A stretch of DNA of 64,000 nucleotides from Bacillus sp. ISL-18 (GTDB lineage: Bacteria > Bacillota > Bacilli > Bacillales > Cytobacillaceae). The stretch spans positions 645,436-709,435 of the forward strand of contig NZ_JAGGQG010000002.1 of the NCBI RefSeq assembly GCF_018613415.1, in the 5' to 3' direction. Shown piece after piece: positions 52,588 to 62,970 of the stretch. The notes under the pieces are model-generated. The model did no database searches. It had not been told where the DNA came from and was given only the letters and a program-made list of their open reading frames with translations. A program made the translations under genes and the position numbers. Every line of letters starts with the position of its first letter. Position 1 is the first letter of the stretch.

Positions 52588-54991
52588 TGTGATCGTTGAT
52601 GTACCGACTAAACAAACGGACCGGGCCTTCGATTATTTGATCCCTGAACAGTGGAGGGGCACCATTCATCCGGGCATGAGGGTTATTGTCCCCTTTGGTC
52701 CACGGCATATCCAAGGCTTTGTCGTGGGATTAAAAGCAGAATCAGACGTAGATGTAAACAAGCTTAGAGAGATCATTGAGCCCATGGATCTAAAGCCTGT
52801 GTTGAATAACGAATTATTAAACCTTGGTAACTGGCTGACTGAAAACACGCTTTGTTTTAAAATCTTTGCCTACCAAGTAATGCTGCCGGCAGCTTTAAAA
52901 GCAAAATACGAAAAAAAAGTCAGGCTTGCAAACAGGGGGGCTGTCATGGAGTTACCCTCAAAAGTGCAAGTCTACTTTGAGAATGACGGCGAACTCGATT
53001 GGGAAGAAGCACTACAAATGGGGATCGGTCCTTTATTACAGCGCGAAGCTGCAAACGGTCATTTAGAAGTCGTTTATGTGGTGAAAGAACGTGTACGGAA
53101 AAAACAACGGAAGTTTGTTCGGCCAACTGTCACCAAGCATGAATTAGAAGAGGCGATTCGAACCATTCCGGCCAAGGCGGAAAAGCAAAGGCAGGTTTTG
53201 CACTATTTTCTTGAGCATGAGGATGAAGTTGAATTAAAAACCTTACTTGCTGAGCTAAAAACTTCAGGATCGACCATAAAAGCCCTTGTTGATAAAAGGT
53301 TATTGACAGAGTTTGATAAAGAAGTTTACCGTGACCCATTTGAAAATCGAACATTCGAGCGGACTAAGCCACTGCCGTTAACAGACTCCCAGCAGAAGGC
53401 CATTGCTCCTATTCTTCATTCGATTGAATTGGATCAACATGAGGTGTTTTTGCTGTATGGCGTTACTGGGAGCGGCAAAACGGAAATCTACTTGCAGTCG
53501 ATCCAAGAAGTTATTGAAAAAGGTCAAGAAGCGATTGTTCTAGTACCCGAAATTGCTCTAACTCCGCAAATGGTCCATCGATTTAAAGGGAGATTTGGTG
53601 ATTTAGTAGCCGTTTTACACAGCGGTTTATCTGCCGGGGAAAAGTATGATGAATGGCGCAAGATTCAGCGGAAGGAAGTAAAAGTAGTTGTCGGAGCTCG
53701 CTCTGCTATTTTTGCTCCGTTTGAAAATATTGGCATTATTATTATCGATGAGGAGCACGAAACCAGTTATAAACAGGAAGAAATGCCGCGCTATCACGCC
53801 AGGGATGTGGCAATAGAAAGAGCGAAGACTTATAACTGTCCAGTTGTGCTCGGAAGTGCCACCCCATCGCTTGAGTCTTTTGCAAGAGCGCAAAAGAAGG
53901 TCTATCAGCTGTTATCATTACCAAGCCGGATGAACAATCAAGAGCTTCCATCCGTTGAAATCATTGATATGCGCGAAGAACTTCGTGATGGCAATCGTTC
54001 AATGTTTTCCCGAAAACTTTTCGAACTGTTAAAGGACCGGATCGAAAAGAAACAACAATCTGTCTTATTTTTAAATAAGCGGGGGCACTCATCATTTGTG
54101 ATGTGCCGAGACTGTGGGTATGTGGTAAACTGCCCTAACTGTGATATCTCCCTTACCTATCATCGCGTGAACGAACAAATGAAATGCCATTATTGCGGTT
54201 ATGAAAGTTATGTACCAAAGAATTGTCCTGAATGTACTAGTGAATATATTCGTTATTTTGGCACCGGAACACAAAAAGTGGAAGAGGAATTAGGGAAAAT
54301 TCTCCCTGAGGCAAGAGTCATTCGGATGGATGTAGATACTACGGGACGGAAAGGGGCACATGAGAAGCTCCTAACTGATTTTAAAGATGGAAAAGCTGAT
54401 ATTTTACTTGGGACGCAAATGATTGCTAAAGGTCTGGATTTTCCCAATATCACCTTAGTAGGTGTGCTTTCTGCTGATACAATGCTCCATTTACCTGATT
54501 TCCGCGCATCAGAAAAGACATTTCAATTATTGACTCAAGTCAGCGGGCGGGCTGGCAGACATCAGCTGCCCGGTGAAGTCGTGATTCAAACCTATACACC
54601 AGATCACTATAGTATTGAGCTGGCTGGACGTCAGGACTATGATTTATTTTATCAGCGGGAAATGTTGATTCGTAAACTGCATCATTATCCCCCATTTTTT
54701 TATCTGGCACTGATCACCGTGAGTCATGAAAACCTGATTAATGTCGTTTCGGCTACTGAGAAAATGGTAAACTATGTCCGCACACAAGTGTCAAATAAAG
54801 CGGTCGTTTTAGGACCTGCAGCCTCCTCCATCCCTAGGATAAATAATAGATATCGTTATCAATGTCTGATAAAATACAAGCGGGAACCGAACTTGATCAA
54901 AGCACTAAAAACCATCCTTGATCAATACCAAAAGGATGCCAAAAGTGGGTTGCTGGTGTCGATTGATGTCAATCCCGTTATTTTAATGTAA
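52568..54991 (+). CDS. priA: Primosomal replication restart helicase PriA
   Basis: This 807-residue superfamily 2 helicase reloads the replisome at stalled forks. It has an N-terminal 3'-DNA-binding domain (about 1-105), Walker A GVTGSGKTEIYLQS, the DEEH box (IIIIDEEHE), and GSATPSLES. The zinc-binding region has cysteine pairs (CRDCGYVVNCPNC, CHYCGYESYVPKNCPEC), then ILLGTQMIAKGLDFPN and QVSGRAGR as helicase motifs V and VI. I use the ATG at 52568, five bases after AAGGA; ATG 52574 is also possible. It starts inside coaBC. The downstream 258-bp gap holds an intergenic repeat. Confidence 0.97.
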   Translation: MKMEIASVIVDVPTKQTDRAFDYLIPEQWRGTIHPGMRVIVPFGPRHIQGFVVGLKAESDVDVNKLREIIEPMDLKPVLNNELLNLGNWLTENTLCFKIFAYQVMLPAALKAKYEKKVRLANRGAVMELPSKVQVYFENDGELDWEEALQMGIGPLLQREAANGHLEVVYVVKERVRKKQRKFVRPTVTKHELEEAIRTIPAKAEKQRQVLHYFLEHEDEVELKTLLAELKTSGSTIKALVDKRLLTEFDKEVYRDPFENRTFERTKPLPLTDSQQKAIAPILHSIELDQHEVFLLYGVTGSGKTEIYLQSIQEVIEKGQEAIVLVPEIALTPQMVHRFKGRFGDLVAVLHSGLSAGEKYDEWRKIQRKEVKVVVGARSAIFAPFENIGIIIIDEEHETSYKQEEMPRYHARDVAIERAKTYNCPVVLGSATPSLESFARAQKKVYQLLSLPSRMNNQELPSVEIIDMREELRDGNRSMFSRKLFELLKDRIEKKQQSVLFLNKRGHSSFVMCRDCGYVVNCPNCDISLTYHRVNEQMKCHYCGYESYVPKNCPECTSEYIRYFGTGTQKVEEELGKILPEARVIRMDVDTTGRKGAHEKLLTDFKDGKADILLGTQMIAKGLDFPNITLVGVLSADTMLHLPDFRASEKTFQLLTQVSGRAGRHQLPGEVVIQTYTPDHYSIELAGRQDYDLFYQREMLIRKLHHYPPFFYLALITVSHENLINVVSATEKMVNYVRTQVSNKAVVLGPAASSIPRINNRYRYQCLIKYKREPNLIKALKTILDQYQKDAKSGLLVSIDVNPVILM

Positions 54992-55050
54992 CCAATCCTT
55001 AATTTAGATTGGAAAAGGTTATGAATGTCGTTTTTGGGTGAAAATGATAA

Positions 55051-55190
55051 GAAAAGCGGAAGCGCCTTGACCAGGGGCGACAGGCAAAAGTCGAGCCTTC
55101 TTGACGGATTGGCTTATGACCCCGAGCCCCTAGGCGCTGGAGCCAGACAATTAGAAAAGCGGAAGAAAAGCGCAGCCTTCAGCTAGACAT
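55051..55190. repeat. GC-rich intergenic repeat with truncated second copy
   Basis: The block opening GAAAAGCGGAAGCGCC (55051) and closing GGCGCTGGAGCCAGAC (55133-55148) has inverted arms AGCGCC / GGCGCT and GGGGC / GCCCC. This composition and opening sequence belong to a family widely dispersed in Bacillus-type genomes. At 55154 a second GAAAAGCGGAAG begins and ends about 35 bp later at CAGCTAGAC, which looks like a copy that has lost its middle. Together they occupy most of the 258-bp priA-def gap. Confidence 0.75.
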
Positions 55191-55249
55191 ATCTCGAAGA
55201 TTAACAGAAATATACAGCTAACTAGATTTGGCATATGGGAGGAACAAAA

Positions 55250-55735
55250 TTGGCAATTAGAAAAATCGTAATGCACCCTGCAGAGATTCTTGAACAATCC
55301 TGCAAGGAAGTAGTAAAGTTTGATAAAAAATTAGCACGTATTCTGGATGATATGTATGACACAATGATTGAATTCGACGGGGTCGGACTAGCTGCTCCGC
55401 AAATAGGACTCGATGCCCGAATTGCGATCGTGGATATAGATGATGACTTCGGCACAATTGAAATGATGAACCCGCGTATTATCGAAACATCAGGAGAACA
55501 AACCGATCCAGAAGGCTGTCTCAGCTTTCCTGGATTATATGGTGAGGTTACCCGTCCTAATTATGTAAAGATTAAAGCGTTTGACAGAAAAGGGAGAGAG
55601 TACACACTTGAAGCCGAAGGTTTTTTAGCAAGAGCCATCCAGCATGAAATCGATCATCTAGACGGCATTCTATTTACCACCAAGGTTTCTAAATATCTTA
55701 AGGAAGAAGAGTTAGAAGGAGTAGAAAGTGAATGA
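55250..55735 (+). CDS. def: Peptide deformylase
   Basis: This 161-residue metalloenzyme removes the N-formyl group from new proteins. The three family motifs are present: [10 protein letters not shown] (motif 1), EGCLSFPG with the metal-ligand cysteine (motif 2), and QHEIDHLDG with the two histidines and catalytic glutamate (motif 3). Translation starts at a TTG (55250) seven bases after GGGAGGAA; the frame is open five codons upstream but without a better site. It overlaps fmt by four bases, pairing deformylation with formylation. Confidence 0.96.
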   Translation: MAIRKIVMHPAEILEQSCKEVVKFDKKLARILDDMYDTMIEFDGVGLAAPQIGLDARIAIVDIDDDFGTIEMMNPRIIETSGEQTDPEGCLSFPGLYGEVTRPNYVKIKAFDRKGREYTLEAEGFLARAIQHEIDHLDGILFTTKVSKYLKEEELEGVESE

Positions 55736-56673
55736 CCAAAATCGTTTTTATGGGGACACCGGATTTTTCAGTTCCAGTTTTACAGCAAATCATTAAGGAT
55801 GGTTACGAGGTGATCGGGGTCGTAACTCAGCCTGACCGTCCAGTAGGGCGGAAGAAAGTATTAACACCGCCGCCTGTAAAGGTAGAAGCAGTCAAACACG
55901 GAATCCCTGTCTATCAACCGGAAAAAATCCGCCAAGAAGAAGAACTAGCCAAAGTGCTGGCCTTAGAGCCGGATTTAATTGTTACAGCAGCTTTCGGGCA
56001 AATTTTACCTAAGAAGCTGTTAGATGCACCAAAATTTGGCTGCATTAATGTACATGCTTCATTGTTGCCGGAGCTTCGCGGCGGTGCGCCAATTCATTAT
56101 GCTATTATGCAAGGGAAAAAGAAGACGGGCGTTACCATTATGTATATGGTCGAAAAATTAGACGCAGGTGACATTTTAACAAGTGTGGAAGTACCGATTA
56201 GCGAAGAGGATAATGTGGGGACCCTGTTTGAAAAATTAAGTGCAGCGGGTGCGGAACTGTTATCCGAAACCCTGCCGCTTTTATTAGCCGGACATCTTAC
56301 CCCTAAGCCTCAAAACGAGGCGGAAGCTACATTTGCCACCAACATTAAACGTGAGCAGGAAAAAATTGATTGGGAGAAAACGGGAGAAGAAATCTATAAC
56401 CATATCCGCGGGTTAAACCCATGGCCCGTTGCATTTACGACAATGGAGGGTCAGGTTTTAAAAATTTGGCAGTCTGAAAAAGTAACGGGATTAACAAGTG
56501 AACCCGGGAAGATTTTAAAAATAGAATCAGATGGCTTCACGGTTGGAACAGGAAATAACACAGCCATTAAAATAATTGAACTACAGCCTTCGGGTAAAAC
56601 CAAAATGCTCAGTGAACAATTTTTAAGAGGTGCTGGTTCTAAAATTACATTGGGCAGTAAGCTGGGAGAATAA
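55732..56673 (+). CDS. fmt: Methionyl-tRNA formyltransferase
   Basis: This 313-residue enzyme formylates initiator Met-tRNA with 10-formyltetrahydrofolate. The N-terminal Rossmann domain ([25 protein letters not shown]) contains the catalytic core [24 protein letters not shown] and DAGDILT. The C-terminal OB-like tRNA-binding domain (about 205-313) follows. It is coupled to def by the ATGA overlap; rsmB starts two bases after its stop codon. Confidence 0.98.
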   Translation: MTKIVFMGTPDFSVPVLQQIIKDGYEVIGVVTQPDRPVGRKKVLTPPPVKVEAVKHGIPVYQPEKIRQEEELAKVLALEPDLIVTAAFGQILPKKLLDAPKFGCINVHASLLPELRGGAPIHYAIMQGKKKTGVTIMYMVEKLDAGDILTSVEVPISEEDNVGTLFEKLSAAGAELLSETLPLLLAGHLTPKPQNEAEATFATNIKREQEKIDWEKTGEEIYNHIRGLNPWPVAFTTMEGQVLKIWQSEKVTGLTSEPGKILKIESDGFTVGTGNNTAIKIIELQPSGKTKMLSEQFLRGAGSKITLGSKLGE

Positions 56674-56674
56674 G

Positions 56675-58024
56675 ATGACCTCTACGAAAAAAAATGTACG
56701 TGCAATCGCTATGGACCTTTTAGTGACCATCGAGAAAAATCAATCATATAGCAACTTGCTTCTTAACAGCACAATTGAAAAGAATCAATTGTCCGCTGTC
56801 GATGTTGGATTATTAACAGAACTGACATATGGAACATTACAGAGACGAACGGTACTTGACTTCTATTTAACGCCTTTTGTCAAAGACAATAAAAAATTAG
56901 CTAACTGGATTCATCATTTACTTCGATTAACGCTCTATCAAATGGTTTATCTCGATCGGATTCCGGATCGGGCTGCAATTTTTGAAGCAGTAGAAATCGC
57001 CAAAGAACGCGGGCATAAAGGGATTGCCAGTTTGGTGAATGGGGTGCTCAGAAATATCCAGCGGCAAGGACTTCCATCCTTGGAGGAAGTGTCTGATCCA
57101 GTTGAAAGATTAGCAATTGAAACCAGCCACCCTTTATGGCTAGTTACTAGATGGGTTAACCAATTTGGGTATGATAAGACAAAAGAAATGTGTGAAATTA
57201 ATTTAACGGCACCACTGCAAACAGCAAGAGTAAATCTCACGAAAATTTCTAGAGATGAGTGTGTTGCCTTATTAGAAGAGGATGGGTTTCAGATTGAGAA
57301 AAGTCCCATTATTCCTGAAGCCATCAGGTCATTAAAGGGAAACTTAGCCTCGACCATTTCTTTTAATTATGGAATGTTCACCATTCAAGATGAAAGTTCA
57401 ATGCTTGCTGCTTATGCATTGGGGGCAAGGGAAGATGAATATATTCTCGATGCTTGTGCGGCACCGGGCGGAAAAAGTACCCATATTGCAGAAAAAATGA
57501 AAAATACTGGCGAAATCATCTCGGTTGACCTCCATCAGCACAAAGTTAGATTAATCAATGATAATGCCAAGCGATTAGGATTATCAAATATTATCACAAG
57601 TGTAGCGGATTCTCGCCATTTACAGGAAAAGTTCAAGCTTGAATCATTTGACCGGATCCTTCTTGATGCCCCTTGTTCAGGACTTGGAGTGATGAGAAGA
57701 AAGCCCGATATGAAATATACAAAGACCGAACAAGACATCGAACGGTTGAGCACTATTCAGCAAAACCTATTAGAGTCGGTTACCCCGCTCCTAAAAAAAG
57801 GTGGTATTCTTGTCTACAGTACTTGTACAGTAGATAAAGGGGAAAATGAACATACGGTTAAAAAGTTTTTGGAGAACCATCCTGAATTCGAAGGGGACAC
57901 TACCTTAAAAGGCAGGATGCCAGAAGCGGTTCAACCCTTAATTACAAATTTTGATTTACAAATTTTCCCTCAGGATATTGGATCTGATGGGTTTTATATA
58001 GCAGCTTTAAGAAAGAAGGTGTAA
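56675..58024 (+). CDS. rsmB: 16S rRNA (cytosine967-C5)-methyltransferase RsmB
   Basis: This 449-residue NusB-like plus methyltransferase fusion modifies C967 of 16S rRNA. An N-terminal NusB-type helical domain (about 5-130, RAIAMDLLVTIEKNQSYSNLLL) precedes the SAM-binding DACAAPGGKSTHIAEKM. The catalytic cysteines are in DAPCSGLGVMRRKPD and VYSTCTV. ATG 56675 follows GGGAGAA, one base after the fmt stop codon; the frame is open 15 codons upstream within fmt. Confidence 0.97.
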   Translation: MTSTKKNVRAIAMDLLVTIEKNQSYSNLLLNSTIEKNQLSAVDVGLLTELTYGTLQRRTVLDFYLTPFVKDNKKLANWIHHLLRLTLYQMVYLDRIPDRAAIFEAVEIAKERGHKGIASLVNGVLRNIQRQGLPSLEEVSDPVERLAIETSHPLWLVTRWVNQFGYDKTKEMCEINLTAPLQTARVNLTKISRDECVALLEEDGFQIEKSPIIPEAIRSLKGNLASTISFNYGMFTIQDESSMLAAYALGAREDEYILDACAAPGGKSTHIAEKMKNTGEIISVDLHQHKVRLINDNAKRLGLSNIITSVADSRHLQEKFKLESFDRILLDAPCSGLGVMRRKPDMKYTKTEQDIERLSTIQQNLLESVTPLLKKGGILVYSTCTVDKGENEHTVKKFLENHPEFEGDTTLKGRMPEAVQPLITNFDLQIFPQDIGSDGFYIAALRKKV

Positions 58025-58027
58025 CAG

Positions 58028-59119
58028 TTGGAACAATTAAATACAACTGAGACAAAAACAACAATGGACACTAAAAAAAAATCAATCTATTCTCTTCAGC
58101 TTGATGAATTAAAAAACTGGTTATCGGAGAATGGAGAAAAAGCATTCCGGGCTGAGCAAATTTTCGATTGGCTTTATAAAAAAAGAATTACCTCGTTTGA
58201 AGATATGAGCAACCTGCCAAAGGGCTTGCGTGATAAGCTTGATGGTCATTTTCAGATTACGACATTGAATACGATTATCCAGCAAACATCAACTGATGGA
58301 ACCATTAAATTCTTATTTGAGCTCCATGACGGCTACTCAATCGAAACGGTGCTTATGCGCCATGATTATGGAAATTCCGTTTGCGTCACCACACAGGTAG
58401 GCTGCCGAATCGGCTGTACCTTCTGTGCCTCAACTTTGGGCGGTTTGAAGAGACACCTAGAAGCCGGAGAAATTGTGGCGCAAGTGGTTAAGGTGCAACA
58501 GGCCCTGGATGAAACAGATGAGCGGGTAGACTCTGTCGTCATCATGGGGATTGGTGAGCCATTTGATAATTACGATAACATGCTTGCCTTTTTAAAAATC
58601 ATCAATCACGATAAAGCATTGAATATTGGAGCACGCCATATTACCGTTTCGACTAGTGGAATCGTTCCAAAAATCTATCAATTCGCAGATGAAAATACGC
58701 AAATTAATTTTGCTATTTCCCTTCATGCACCTAATACCGAACTCAGGTCTAGATTAATGCCGATTAATAAGGCCTATAAACTTGATGACTTAATGAAAGC
58801 AGTACGGTATTATATCGATAAGACAGGTCGACGTATTAGTTTTGAATATGGCCTATTTGGCGGTGTAAATGATTCAACAGAACATGCTGAAGAATTAGCA
58901 GCGCTCTTAAAAGGACTAAAATGTCATGTGAATTTAATTCCTGTTAACTATGTACCAGAAAGAGATTATGTTCGTACACCACGGGATAAAATTTTTGCTT
59001 TTGAAAAAACACTGAAAAACTTGGGTATTAATGTAACAATCCGCCGAGAGCAGGGGTCAGATATTGCTGCAGCATGTGGACAACTTCGTGCAAAGGAGCG
59101 GAAGGAAGAGACGAGGTGA
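58028..59119 (+). CDS. rlmN: Dual-specificity rRNA/tRNA adenine-C2 methyltransferase RlmN
   Basis: This 363-residue radical SAM enzyme methylates C2 of A2503 in 23S rRNA and A37 in some tRNAs. The radical SAM cluster motif CRIGCTFC is visible, with [12 protein letters not shown], the substrate-side VNLIPVN and ASTLGGLKR segments, and the accessory catalytic cysteine near the C-terminus ([10 protein letters not shown]). The start is a TTG at 58028 behind AAGGTG; an ATG at 58064 is an alternative. It starts three bases after rsmB. Confidence 0.97.
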   Translation: MEQLNTTETKTTMDTKKKSIYSLQLDELKNWLSENGEKAFRAEQIFDWLYKKRITSFEDMSNLPKGLRDKLDGHFQITTLNTIIQQTSTDGTIKFLFELHDGYSIETVLMRHDYGNSVCVTTQVGCRIGCTFCASTLGGLKRHLEAGEIVAQVVKVQQALDETDERVDSVVIMGIGEPFDNYDNMLAFLKIINHDKALNIGARHITVSTSGIVPKIYQFADENTQINFAISLHAPNTELRSRLMPINKAYKLDDLMKAVRYYIDKTGRRISFEYGLFGGVNDSTEHAEELAALLKGLKCHVNLIPVNYVPERDYVRTPRDKIFAFEKTLKNLGINVTIRREQGSDIAAACGQLRAKERKEETR

Positions 59120-59123
59120 AGGG

Positions 59124-59876
59124 ATGAAAGCAGTATTTCAGACAGATAGAGGGAGAGTGCGTCTTCACAATGAGGATGCCGGAGGTGTATTTAGAAATAA
59201 GGACGGTTACCGCCTTGCCATTGTTGCAGATGGCATGGGCGGACACCGTGCGGGTGATGTAGCAAGTGAGATGACGATCACGGCATTAAAAGCAGAATGG
59301 GAAGCAGCTAATGGGATTACGAGAGCCGGTGATGCGGAGAGTTGGCTTCAGGAGCAAATTAAGAAAGTAAATCTTTTACTATTAGATCATGCAACCAATA
59401 ATTCTGAATGTGACGGAATGGGGACCACGATTGTTGCTGCAATCATCACGGATACGTTTGCAACCATTGCCAATATTGGTGATAGCAGGGGTTACTTGCT
59501 GAACGAATCTGGCTTTAAACAGATCACCGAAGACCATTCCCTTGTCAATGAACTTGTTAGATCAGGACAAATATCAAGAGAAGATGCCGAACATCATCCA
59601 CGAAAGAATGTCTTATTGAGGGCATTAGGGACTGAAAAAACAGTCGAAATGGATATCAAAACGATCATTTTTGAAGAAGGAGATATCCTTTTACTATGCT
59701 CCGATGGTCTATCCAATAAAGTCAATGAAGCAGAAATGATGGAAATACTGCAAAATGATGAAAATTTACAACAAAAAGCAGGCACACTTATCTCACTTGC
59801 AAATGAAAATGGCGGAGAGGATAACATTACACTGGCTATTGTCGAGTTTTCTGAACCACGCGAGGATGATGTTTAG
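59124..59876 (+). CDS. prpC: PP2C-type protein phosphatase PrpC
   Basis: This 250-residue metal-dependent phosphatase dephosphorylates targets of PrkC. The PP2C signatures are visible: RGRVRLHNEDA, VADGMGGHRAGDVAS (metal ligands), GMGTTIVAAI, IGDSRGYLL, LLLCSDGLSNKV and GGEDNITLAIV. The ATG at 59124 follows GAGGTGAAGGG, four bases after rlmN. Its stop codon directly precedes the prkC ATG, so kinase and phosphatase are made from adjacent, coupled cistrons. Confidence 0.97.
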   Translation: MKAVFQTDRGRVRLHNEDAGGVFRNKDGYRLAIVADGMGGHRAGDVASEMTITALKAEWEAANGITRAGDAESWLQEQIKKVNLLLLDHATNNSECDGMGTTIVAAIITDTFATIANIGDSRGYLLNESGFKQITEDHSLVNELVRSGQISREDAEHHPRKNVLLRALGTEKTVEMDIKTIIFEEGDILLLCSDGLSNKVNEAEMMEILQNDENLQQKAGTLISLANENGGEDNITLAIVEFSEPREDDV

Positions 59877-61907
59877 ATGTTGATTGGAAAAAGATTAAGT
59901 GGCCGCTATAAAATATTGGATATGATTGGCGGAGGCGGCATGGCTAATGTCTACTTAGCTCATGATATGATCCTTGATCGTGATGTTGCGGTGAAAATGC
60001 TGCGACTTGATTTTGCAAATGATGAAGAATTTATCCGCAGGTTCCGGCGGGAGGCACAATCTGCAACCAGTCTTGCCCATCCGAACATTGTAAGTATTTA
60101 TGACGTTGGCGAAGAAAATGACCTTTATTACATCGTAATGGAATTTGTAGATGGTCAAACATTAAAGCAATACATACAGCAAAATTCCCACCTTAGAGTG
60201 GAGGACGCGCTTGGAATCATGAGACAGCTTACCTCGGCGATCTCACATGCTCATCAAAATCATATTATCCATCGCGATATAAAGCCGCATAATATTTTGG
60301 TCGATCACGATGGAAATGTGAAAATTACGGACTTTGGTATTGCCATGGCACTTAGTGCCACGAGTATTACCCAGACAAATTCTGTCTTAGGATCCGTCCA
60401 TTACCTATCACCCGAACAAGCTAGGGGAGGCATGGCAAATAGAAAGTCGGATATTTATTCATTAGGAATTGTCATGTTCGAGCTGTTGACAGGCAGGCTT
60501 CCTTTTTCTGGTGAGTCAGCTGTGTCAATCGCATTAAAGCATCTCCAATCGGAGACACCTTCTGTCAGAAGGTGGAATCCAAGCATCCCGCAAAGTGTTG
60601 AAAATATTGTCCTAAAGGCAACTGCCAAGGACCCATTTCATCGCTATAATAGTGTTGATGAAATGGAAGAGGACTTGCGAACAGCCCTTGATCCTGAGCG
60701 AATGAATGAACCAAAGTTTATTATTCCGGTTGATGATGATGCCACAAAAGCGATTCCAGTTATTACAGTGAACCAGCCCCTGAAAAATTTGGACGAAACA
60801 TTGGTTCATAATAATGAAAAAGCAATAAATAATCAGAAAGATACATCAAATAAAGGTCATTCAAATGAGAAAAAACGGAAAAAGTGGCCCATCATTTTAA
60901 TATCCACTTTTTTAGTTCTTGCCATTCTCGCCATACTTACTTTTACCCTTTTACCTAGTTTGTTAGTTCCTAAAGATGTTAAGGTTCCAGACTTAAGCGG
61001 TATGACCTTAGATGATGCCATTTCCAAACTGAAGTTAGAAGGGTTAACAGTCGGTAATCAAATTGAAATGACGGATGAAGAGGTAATTGAGGGGAATGTA
61101 ATAAAGACAGACCCCGAAAATGGCAGTACGGTTAAAGAAAATTCAAAGGTTACCATCTATGTCAGCACAGGTAAGGAGAAATATGAAATATCCGATTATG
61201 TTGGCCGGCAATATGACGATGTTATTCGTTTGCTAGCAGACCAGGGATTTAAAGATATAAAGAAAATAGAAACGAATGATGACAGTGTACCCGGCACAAT
61301 TATCAGTCAAAATATTGCAAACGGCGAAAAGGTTGTTCCAGATGAGACTAGTCTAGAGTTTGAAGTTAGTAAAGGGCCTGAAAAAATTGTTCTTAAGGAT
61401 TTAACCCAATACAATTTGAAAGGTGCTCAAGTTTACGCATCCTTGGTAGGCCTAACTTTAGACTCCTCAGAAGAGAAATATGATGACAATATTGCTGCTG
61501 GAATGGTGATTTCTCAAGATCCAGCACCAGGAACAGAATTAGAAAAAGGTGACAAGGTTAAGGTCGTCATTTCTAAAGGGAAAGAAGATAAACCGCCAAA
61601 AGAAGTAATAATTGAATTGCAGATTCCATATGAACCGGCTGTACCTGGAGAACCTGGGCAAAAACAAAAGGTGACCATATTAATCGAGGATATGAACCAC
61701 AGTATGACCGAACCTGCTGAGACCTTCGATATTACGGAAAATACGAAAAAGCAAATTAAGTTAATGATTCCTTATGGCAAGAAGGCTGGCTACAAAGTCA
61801 TTCGTGATGACAAGGTGATTATCGATGAAAATAAAAACTATTCCGATATAGATGCTGACACTGGCACCGATACCACAACAGAAACAAATACACCTTCGAA
61901 TAATTAG
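59877..61907 (+). CDS. prkC: PASTA-domain Ser/Thr protein kinase PrkC
   Basis: This 676-residue membrane kinase responds to peptidoglycan fragments and controls spore germination and wall metabolism. The cytoplasmic kinase domain (about 10-270) has the glycine loop GGGGMANV, lysine K40, the HRDIKPHN catalytic loop with D134, and DFG at 152-154. A linker precedes the transmembrane helix (337-363). Three PASTA repeats follow at about 367-432, 436-500 and 504-568. An extra C-terminal domain (about 575-655) and an Asp/Thr-rich tail close the protein, which is somewhat longer than B. subtilis PrkC (648). Confidence 0.97.
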   Translation: MLIGKRLSGRYKILDMIGGGGMANVYLAHDMILDRDVAVKMLRLDFANDEEFIRRFRREAQSATSLAHPNIVSIYDVGEENDLYYIVMEFVDGQTLKQYIQQNSHLRVEDALGIMRQLTSAISHAHQNHIIHRDIKPHNILVDHDGNVKITDFGIAMALSATSITQTNSVLGSVHYLSPEQARGGMANRKSDIYSLGIVMFELLTGRLPFSGESAVSIALKHLQSETPSVRRWNPSIPQSVENIVLKATAKDPFHRYNSVDEMEEDLRTALDPERMNEPKFIIPVDDDATKAIPVITVNQPLKNLDETLVHNNEKAINNQKDTSNKGHSNEKKRKKWPIILISTFLVLAILAILTFTLLPSLLVPKDVKVPDLSGMTLDDAISKLKLEGLTVGNQIEMTDEEVIEGNVIKTDPENGSTVKENSKVTIYVSTGKEKYEISDYVGRQYDDVIRLLADQGFKDIKKIETNDDSVPGTIISQNIANGEKVVPDETSLEFEVSKGPEKIVLKDLTQYNLKGAQVYASLVGLTLDSSEEKYDDNIAAGMVISQDPAPGTELEKGDKVKVVISKGKEDKPPKEVIIELQIPYEPAVPGEPGQKQKVTILIEDMNHSMTEPAETFDITENTKKQIKLMIPYGKKAGYKVIRDDKVIIDENKNYSDIDADTGTDTTTETNTPSNN

Positions 61908-62002
61908 AATTGTTCTAGTCCTGTATAAGAAGGACGGAAATCGCGTAGATTTTAAAAGGAGAAAATTAATTATTGGTAAGTAAAAGGGCAAGGAGTGTAG
62001 CT

Positions 62003-62884
62003 ATGCCTGAAGGAAAAATTGTCAAAGCATTAAGCGGTTTTTATTATGTTCTTCACAATGATAACCTGATCCAGTGCCGAGGACGAGGGGTTTTTCGGAA
62101 GAATAAAATTACCCCGCTTGTTGGTGATGAAGTTGTATTTCAAGCGGAAAATGATCTAGAGGGATATATTTTAGAAGTAAAAAAGCGTAAAAATGAATTA
62201 ATTCGTCCGCCAATCGCCAATGTAGAACAGGCAATCCTAGTGTTCTCAGCCGTCGAACCTGATTTTAGCACCGTGCTTTTAGATCGTTTTCTCGTCTTGG
62301 TAGAGTTTAATCAAATTGAACCATTAATTTGTATTACCAAGATGGACCTCACCAATCATGAGGAAAGGGCTAGGATTGAAGAATATGCATCCCGATATCG
62401 GGATGCTGGATATGAGGTAATTCTCACCTCATCTGAAACAGAAGCAGGAATCGAACGGCTAAATCCACATATTGAAAACAAGATATCAGTTTTTGCTGGT
62501 CAATCGGGTGTCGGAAAATCTTCATTGCTGAACGTATTAAGGCCTGACCTTGAATTGAAAACAAATGATATATCATCACACCTAGGCAGGGGGAAACATA
62601 CCACTAGGCATGTTGAGCTTATAAAGGTTGGGAATGGACTAATTGCTGATACCCCTGGCTTTAGTTCGTTAGAGTTTACGAACATTGAAGTGGATGATTT
62701 AACATCTTGTTTTCCGGAAATCCAAAAAGCTAGTGAAAATTGTAAATTTCGCGGCTGTCTACACGTAACGGAGCCTAAATGCGGGGTAAAAGCAGCCGTT
62801 GAATCAGGTGAAATTGCGTCCTATCGGTATGAGCATTATCTAGACTTTTTGCAGGAAATTAAAGATAGAAAGCCTAGGTATTAA
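62003..62884 (+). CDS. rsgA: Ribosome small subunit-dependent GTPase RsgA
   Basis: This 293-residue circularly permuted GTPase (CpgA/YloQ) acts in late 30S maturation and is a PrkC substrate in Bacillus. An OB-fold (PEGKIVKALSGFYYVL, CRGRGVFRKNKITPLVGD) precedes the GTPase core, in which the permuted motifs appear as G4 ITKMDL, G1 GQSGVGKSSLL, the TTRH loop and G3 DTPGF. The C-terminal zinc knuckle follows (CKFRGCLHVTEPKC). I choose ATG 62003 after AAGGAGTG; a TTG at 61973 is in frame with a stronger upstream site (AAAAGGAG). The rpe gene usually found next is absent. Confidence 0.97.
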   Translation: MPEGKIVKALSGFYYVLHNDNLIQCRGRGVFRKNKITPLVGDEVVFQAENDLEGYILEVKKRKNELIRPPIANVEQAILVFSAVEPDFSTVLLDRFLVLVEFNQIEPLICITKMDLTNHEERARIEEYASRYRDAGYEVILTSSETEAGIERLNPHIENKISVFAGQSGVGKSSLLNVLRPDLELKTNDISSHLGRGKHTTRHVELIKVGNGLIADTPGFSSLEFTNIEVDDLTSCFPEIQKASENCKFRGCLHVTEPKCGVKAAVESGEIASYRYEHYLDFLQEIKDRKPRY

Positions 62885-62940
62885 GATAATAAAATTAACC
62901 CTCTATACTTTCAGCTGATTTTTCAAACTACTAGGAGGAT

Positions 62941-62970
62941 AAAGCCAGGCTTCTAAAGCTGGCTTTTTTC
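62941..62970 (+). terminator. Terminator between rsgA and thiN
   Basis: The stem AAAGCCAG / CTGGCTTT with a 10-base loop is followed by TTTTC. An unused AGGAGG lies just upstream (62932). Confidence 0.75.
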
